This document shows, piece after piece, positions 60,156 through 64,000 of a DNA stretch of 64,000 nucleotides. Numbering within the stretch: the stretch's first letter is position 1; every line of letters starts with the position of its first letter. The DNA lies in assembly GCA_019448385.1 (NCBI GenBank), contig JAGTXO010000046.1, positions 1-64,000 of the forward strand, in the 5' to 3' direction. The position numbers and the translations under genes are program-made. Under the pieces are notes generated by a model that worked only from the letters and a program-made list of their open reading frames with translations, searched no databases and was not told the origin of the DNA. This DNA comes from Diacronema lutheri (Eukaryota; Haptophyta; Pavlovophyceae; Pavlovales; Pavlovaceae).

Positions 60156-62596
60156 ATGCCCGCTCAGGGCCAGCGGGGCCAGGGCATGCGCACGTCCTCG
60201 TCCTTCCATGACGCGGACGTGCGTGCGGGCGAGTTGGAGTTCGCGTCGATGCTCGACAGCCTACTCGATGAGAGCACGCCCACGTGCTCTTGGGGCTTTG
60301 ACTCGGCCGGCGCAAGCCCGGCGATCAGCGCCGCGCCCGAGCCCGCGCCGCGGGAGGAGACAGCGCACGCGTCCCCCCAGCCCAAGCCGGCGCGCCCGAA
60401 GCGCAAAGCGCCGCCCAAGGAGCAGCCGCGCGTGACGGCGGGCTCACTCGCGTGGGATCATTGCGCCATCGACGCCGCCGGCGTGCTGTGCGGCCTCGAG
60501 CAGTGCGGCACGCGCTACCTCGAGGGCGTGTCGCTCACGCGCGACTTCCTGCGCGACGAGTCCGGGAAGCTCTTCTGGTTCAAGACGTGGAGGTGCCCAG
60601 AGGTCACGGTGGTGACGCATCCGTCCATGCCGCTCACGACAATGCTCCGCCTCCGCCTCGTCGTCCTCGGCGAGCCCGGCCAGCCCGTCGAGGACGTGTG
60701 CCAGCCCGGCGCCGCTCAGACCGATCAGGCCGTCGTCGCCGGCGCGACGCGCTTCACCAACATCGCATTTCAGACGACGTCGTTCAACCTGGCGAACCGG
60801 CTTTTCCACGTGCTCGTCCAGCTCTGCCCGACGCCCGGCCGCCCCACCGAGTGTTGGCTCTCCGCTGGCGTGCGCGTCCTCTCGAAGCGCAAGGTCGCGT
60901 CGGGCGCGCCGTCCGCGCGCGAGTCGCGACGGCTGCCGCCGGCGGCGCAGCGGCCGGCGGCCGCGCCCGCTGCCGCGCCCACCGCCGCGCCCGCGGCCGG
61001 CGGCAGCGCGCCGCGCGAGCGCGCCGAGTCGTCCGATCAGACCGTGCTCGCGCAGCGCGGCCGCCCGCCCGCCGCGCTCATCGAGGGCGAAAGCGGTCCG
61101 CTCGGCTTTTACACGGCGCCCAACGTGCACGCGCACCACCCGCCCCGCACGACGCCCGTCACGGACGCGGCCTCGCCAGCCAAGGGCGCGGCGCCTGCGC
61201 CCTCCCGCGGTGTGAGCCCGGCCGTGCGCAACCTGCACGTGGTGGGCGGCGCGCTGCCGCCTTGGCTCTTCAGCGCGTGCGCGCTGCCGGGCGCGCCGAC
61301 GCTCGCGCTCACGCTCGGCAGCGTGAGCGCTGCCATGCTGCACGCGCTCGCCGACGAGCCGGCGCACGCGTGCGACGCGCGCGTCGAGTACGCATCGGAC
61401 AACCTCGACGAGATGTTTTCGATGGAAGCGCACGCCATATTTGCCGGCCGCGACTTCTTGCAACTCGCCGCCATTTTCGATGCCGCGTCCGTCGGCGCGA
61501 TCGCCGAGCAGCTGCGCGCGGTCTGCGAGAGCGTCGCCGCGACGGCGCACGCGGCGGACGAAACGCTCTGCGCCGGGCCCGCGCTCGACGCGGCCGGCGG
61601 TGGCGGGCACGGTGGCGGCGCGGGCGGCAGCGGCGCGGGCGGCAGCGGCGCGGGCGGCAGCGGCTGCGAGCTCATGCCGCGGGGAACGGCGGCCGCCGCC
61701 ACGCGCGGCGGCGGTGGCACCGAGCACGGCGCGGCCTTCCACCGCTACGTGGCCGACTGCGCTGCGCTGCGCTTCAAGCAGAGCGCGCACGCCGCTGACG
61801 GGTCCGGGCCGCTGCCACCCGCCGCGCTGATCGAGCGCGCGCTGCACGGCGTGCTCTATTACGACCCGGTCACGCGCCGGTTGACTCTGCTGCTGCGCGT
61901 GACGGGGCTCGACGACGTAACGGCAGACGCACGGCTTCGCGAAGCTCTCGACTCGTCCGTCGACTGGTTCAAGCAGGTTGACGCGCGCGGCTACGTTGTC
62001 TTCGCGAGCGCGGCGTCAATCCCGTTTCTCGGTTTCGAGCCCTTTGAGTTCATCGGCTCGGGGAACGGTATGCGGCACGGTGGCCGAGGCGCGAGCCGCC
62101 GCCGCCGCCGCCGCCGCGTCGCGCGCGCCGACGTGCCGCGCCCGCGCCGCCCCGCGCGCGTGCGCACGCAGGTGAGCAGGTCCATCCCGAGGACGAAGTG
62201 CTCCTACGCGAGAGCTTCCGGCACGAGCTGAGCAGCCGCACGTCGCAGCTGATGATGACCCCGCCGCCATCGTTGGCGCAATTGGCGGACGGCGGCGCAA
62301 ACGATGGCGGCTTCTACGCGCACGTCGCGCAGGAGGTGGTGCGCGCGGGCGAGGGGGGCGCCGCGCCGGCGGAGGAGCCCGCGCACGACGACGCGCACGC
62401 GCACGAGCCGGTGCTGGCCGTCTCGCGCGCGCGCGGCAACGTGCGCGTGCGCAAGTCGGAGGGGTACGTGTGGACCGACTTTGTGGCGACGCTCAAGTGG
62501 CACGGCGCGGAGTTTGGCTGCTTCTTTGTGCAGCACCGGCCGAGCATAGTGCGCAAGCAAATGTTCTGGGCACGCAAGAACCACACGCTCCACTGA
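60156..62596 (+). CDS. PAS-domain protein, probable regulator
   Basis: Two exons, 60156-62067 and 62172-62596, give 778 residues; donor GTATGC, acceptor ACGCAG, phase 1. The C-terminal part (about residues 590-665) is a PAS domain: SVDWFKQVDARGYVVFASAA, IPFLGFEPFEFIG, and after the intron HPEDEVLLRESF, the usual end of a PAS core; YVWTDFVATLKWH and FGCFFVQHRPS follow. Residues 90-250 form a conserved-looking domain (SGKLFWFKTWRCPEVTVVTH, then TRFTNIAFQTTSFNLANRLF and HVLVQLCPT) with the strand pattern of Ig-like DNA-binding folds. I cannot assign it. A basic PKRKAPPKEQPR stretch may be a nuclear signal. A Gly/Ala linker lies between the domains. It is likely a nuclear sensor-type transcription regulator. 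Confidence 0.65.
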
Positions 62597-62659
62597 GCGG
62601 TCCCCCCTTCCCGGGGGGGGGGGTCCCCCCCCAAGCCCAGCAGTCCCCCTCAGGTCAGC
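62597..62659. other. Convergent spacer with C/G runs
   Basis: 63 bp between the PAS gene and the methyltransferase gene. It contains TCCCCCCTTCCC, then a run of about 11 G, then TCCCCCCCC, which can fold as a strong GC hairpin. It may mark 3' ends on both strands or be an assembly-prone homopolymer. Confidence 0.4.
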
Positions 62660-63520
62660 TCATACGTCACGCGTGGCGACGACCATCGTGAAGCCGGGAT
62701 GCGGCGTGCGCCCCGGGTACATCTCCTCAAAGTCAGGCCTGCGCAGCACGTGCAGCGGCGCCCAGCCCGCCCCCTCGAGCGCGTCGACCGACTCGCCGAC
62801 CGGTGCGAGCGGCTCGTACGGCAGCTGCACACGCAGCTCATCGAGGCGGTCGGCCCACGACGGCTCGAGGACCTGCGCGCAAAGCGTCGAGCCGGGCGCG
62901 CCGCCGAGCCGCGCCGCCATCGCGAAGAGCTCCGCATGCGTGCGCCTCGGCAGGTACTCGAGCAGCCCCTCAACGACCCAGTGCGTCGGCGTGCGCGCGC
63001 ACAGCCCGGCGGCGCACAGGGCGGCGGCGCTCGCTGGCGGGTCCGCGAGATCGGCTTGCACCGTGACGAGGCGCGCGCACGTGCGCTGCGCGCCCGCATC
63101 GCTCAGCACGCGCGCCTTGGCGTCCTGCACGCGCGCGTCCGAGTCGATCTCAAACACGGTGGCGGCAGTGAGCGGCAGCCGAAACGCGCGCGTGTCCATG
63201 CCGGCGCCGAGCAGCACGACCTGCTGGCCCTTGGCCGTCCGGCTCACGACGACGCGCGTGAGCCAGTCGTCGAGCACGCGCGTGCGCACGGCCATGATCT
63301 CCACGCCGTCCGCGCGCAGCCGGCTCTGCTCGTGCGCGACGCGTGCGCTCGGCGAGAGAAGCGCATCAACGAGCACGTGCGCGTACGGGTCGTCGCAGAG
63401 CGGCTTGGGCGTGTGCGCGCGCTCCCACGCGCGGCAGTATGCTGTCAGCAGCGCGGTCTGCTGCACCGCCGTCAGCTCCGGCGGCCGGGCGAGGGCCGAG
63501 AGCGCGCGCCGTAGGAGCAT
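62660..63520 (-). CDS. SAM-dependent methyltransferase, LCM/PPM family
   Basis: Single exon, 286 residues. Motifs of the leucine-carboxyl-methyltransferase-like family: LCDDPYAHVLV, AVRTRVLDDWLTRVV, VVLLGAGMDTRAFRLPL (SAM-binding glycine loop), VFEIDSDARVQDAKARVL, VQADLAD, THWVVEGLLEYLPRRTHAEL and the C-terminal RPDFEEMYPGRTPHPGFTMV. Proteins of this type include LCMT1 and many bacterial and algal enzymes of unknown substrate. The residue pattern (GAGMDTRAFR) is closer to the widespread bacterial-type paralogue than to true LCMT1. Divergent from the next gene, 86 bp apart. The ATG at 63520 was chosen; a GTG precedes it. Confidence 0.85.
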   Translation of the reverse strand: MLLRRALSALARPPELTAVQQTALLTAYCRAWERAHTPKPLCDDPYAHVLVDALLSPSARVAHEQSRLRADGVEIMAVRTRVLDDWLTRVVVSRTAKGQQVVLLGAGMDTRAFRLPLTAATVFEIDSDARVQDAKARVLSDAGAQRTCARLVTVQADLADPPASAAALCAAGLCARTPTHWVVEGLLEYLPRRTHAELFAMAARLGGAPGSTLCAQVLEPSWADRLDELRVQLPYEPLAPVGESVDALEGAGWAPLHVLRRPDFEEMYPGRTPHPGFTMVVATRDV

Positions 63521-63606
63521 CACTCGAGGCGCGCCGTGGAGGAGGACGCGCGCTCCGGCCGGCCCAAAGTTGGTCCGAACTTACAAGGGACGCAGGCAGG
63601 GCAGAA

Positions 63607-64000
63607 ATGCAAGTCAGCGTGCGGCTCGCGCCGAGCAGAGCGTGGACACGAGTGAGCATTGAGGCGGGAGCGACCGTCGCCGAGCTGCGCGAGCTCATCG
63701 GCGAGCACGTGCGTGCGCACGAGCCGCGCGACGGCGCCTTCACGCTGTGCTACCGGGGCGTGGCGCTCTCGGACGGCGCGCAGGTGCTGTCGGCGCTTGG
63801 CTTCGCAGACGCGCCGGTCGTCGTCGCGCATTGGCACGTGGCGAACGCGCCGCGCGCGGGCGGCGATCACGCACCGCCGCGCACGGGCGGCGCCGCCCAC
63901 GCTGCGGCTGCCGATCCGCTCGGCGGCGGCGCCTCCGCCGGCGATGCCGGCGGCGACGACGACGATGTGGACGAGCCCGCGTGCAGGCTGTGCTTCGCGG
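63607..64000 (+). CDS. Ubiquitin-like plus RING-CH (MARCH-type) protein, 3' truncated by window
   Basis: Open from the ATG at 63607 to the window edge (131 codons). Residues 1-72 have a ubiquitin-like fold pattern: MQVSVRLAPSRAWTRVSIEA, TVAELRELIGEHV, FTLCYRGVALSDGAQVLSAL and VVVAHW. A disordered Ala/Gly/Asp-rich linker follows. The last residues, DEPACRLCFA, have the C-x2-C-F/W spacing at the start of a RING-CH (RINGv) zinc finger, as in membrane-bound MARCH E3 ligases. If the finger continues to the right, this would be an E3 ubiquitin ligase with its own UBL domain, as seen in some plant and protist proteins. The zinc-finger call rests on only a few residues. Confidence 0.65.
   Translation, partial: MQVSVRLAPSRAWTRVSIEAGATVAELRELIGEHVRAHEPRDGAFTLCYRGVALSDGAQVLSALGFADAPVVVAHWHVANAPRAGGDHAPPRTGGAAHAAAADPLGGGASAGDAGGDDDDVDEPACRLCFA

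Noticed and set aside
1-64000. tRNA or rRNA genes
   Set aside because: I looked for tRNA-like cloverleaf boxes and rRNA signatures and saw none I could support. A covariance-model search would be decisive.

Overview
The window is a chromosome end from a very GC-rich eukaryote. It opens with about 920 bp of CCCTTA telomere-type repeat. It then carries densely packed genes with short GT-AG introns, mostly about 90-350 bp. The introns have C-rich polypyrimidine tracts, and the most common 5' splice site is GTGCG rather than GTAAG. The gene content is nuclear and that of a flagellate: mitochondrial ATP synthase gamma, a Tctex1 dynein light chain, kinesin, CHD remodeler, PP2C, enolase of plant-like type and EF-hand proteins. 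With the extreme GC content this suits a unicellular alga; a haptophyte such as a pavlovophyte is my best guess. That is an inference from composition and style, not a search result.

Layout. 1-922 telomere; 923-1713 subtelomeric spacer with a long C tract; 1714-3769 Zn2Cys6 regulator (+); 3890-6241 membrane-anchored TPR protein (-); 6318-10397 DHX37/Ecm16-type DEAH helicase (+); 10547-13713 exostosin-type glycosyltransferase (-) whose single intron is a 27-copy minisatellite; 13830-14777 Cys-rich membrane or secreted protein (-); 14844-16520 ATP synthase gamma (+); 16655-17556 repeat element R1; 17627-24070 large IQ/EF-hand protein (+); 24234-27348 PP2C phosphatase (-) with a 14-bp minisatellite intron; 28142-30303 enolase (-); 30358-36535 CHD-type remodeler (+); 36733-39942 unknown Ala-rich protein (+); 40101-45371 divergent kinesin (-); 45454-46206 GST (+); 46333-47020 dynein light chain (-); 47666-49591 EEP nuclease/phosphatase with an EF-hand (+).

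49.6-56.4 kb is a mosaic of mobile-element and gene fragments. It holds R2, R3 and R4, which share a 189-bp monomer with R1. It also holds a hAT transposase fragment, an 869-bp TIR element with 18-bp inverted repeats and 3-bp target duplications, a short-chain-dehydrogenase exon, a nuclease-like ORF split by R3, and a PLAC8-type gene whose 3' end runs into R4. Ordinary gene order resumes to the right: FUSC/ALMT-like transporter (+), sulfotransferase (-), PAS-domain protein (+), LCM-type methyltransferase (-), and a UBL plus RING-CH protein (+) cut by the window edge.

Genes do not form pathway clusters. They sit in head-to-head and tail-to-tail pairs, with only 54-109 bp between divergent start codons at several places, so shared bidirectional promoters are likely. 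Most interesting are the unusual telomere hexamer (G strand TAAGGG), the R-element family whose ends carry splice-like signals and which fuses in frame to neighbouring genes, the minisatellite introns, and the small TIR element encoding a spliced protein of unknown function.
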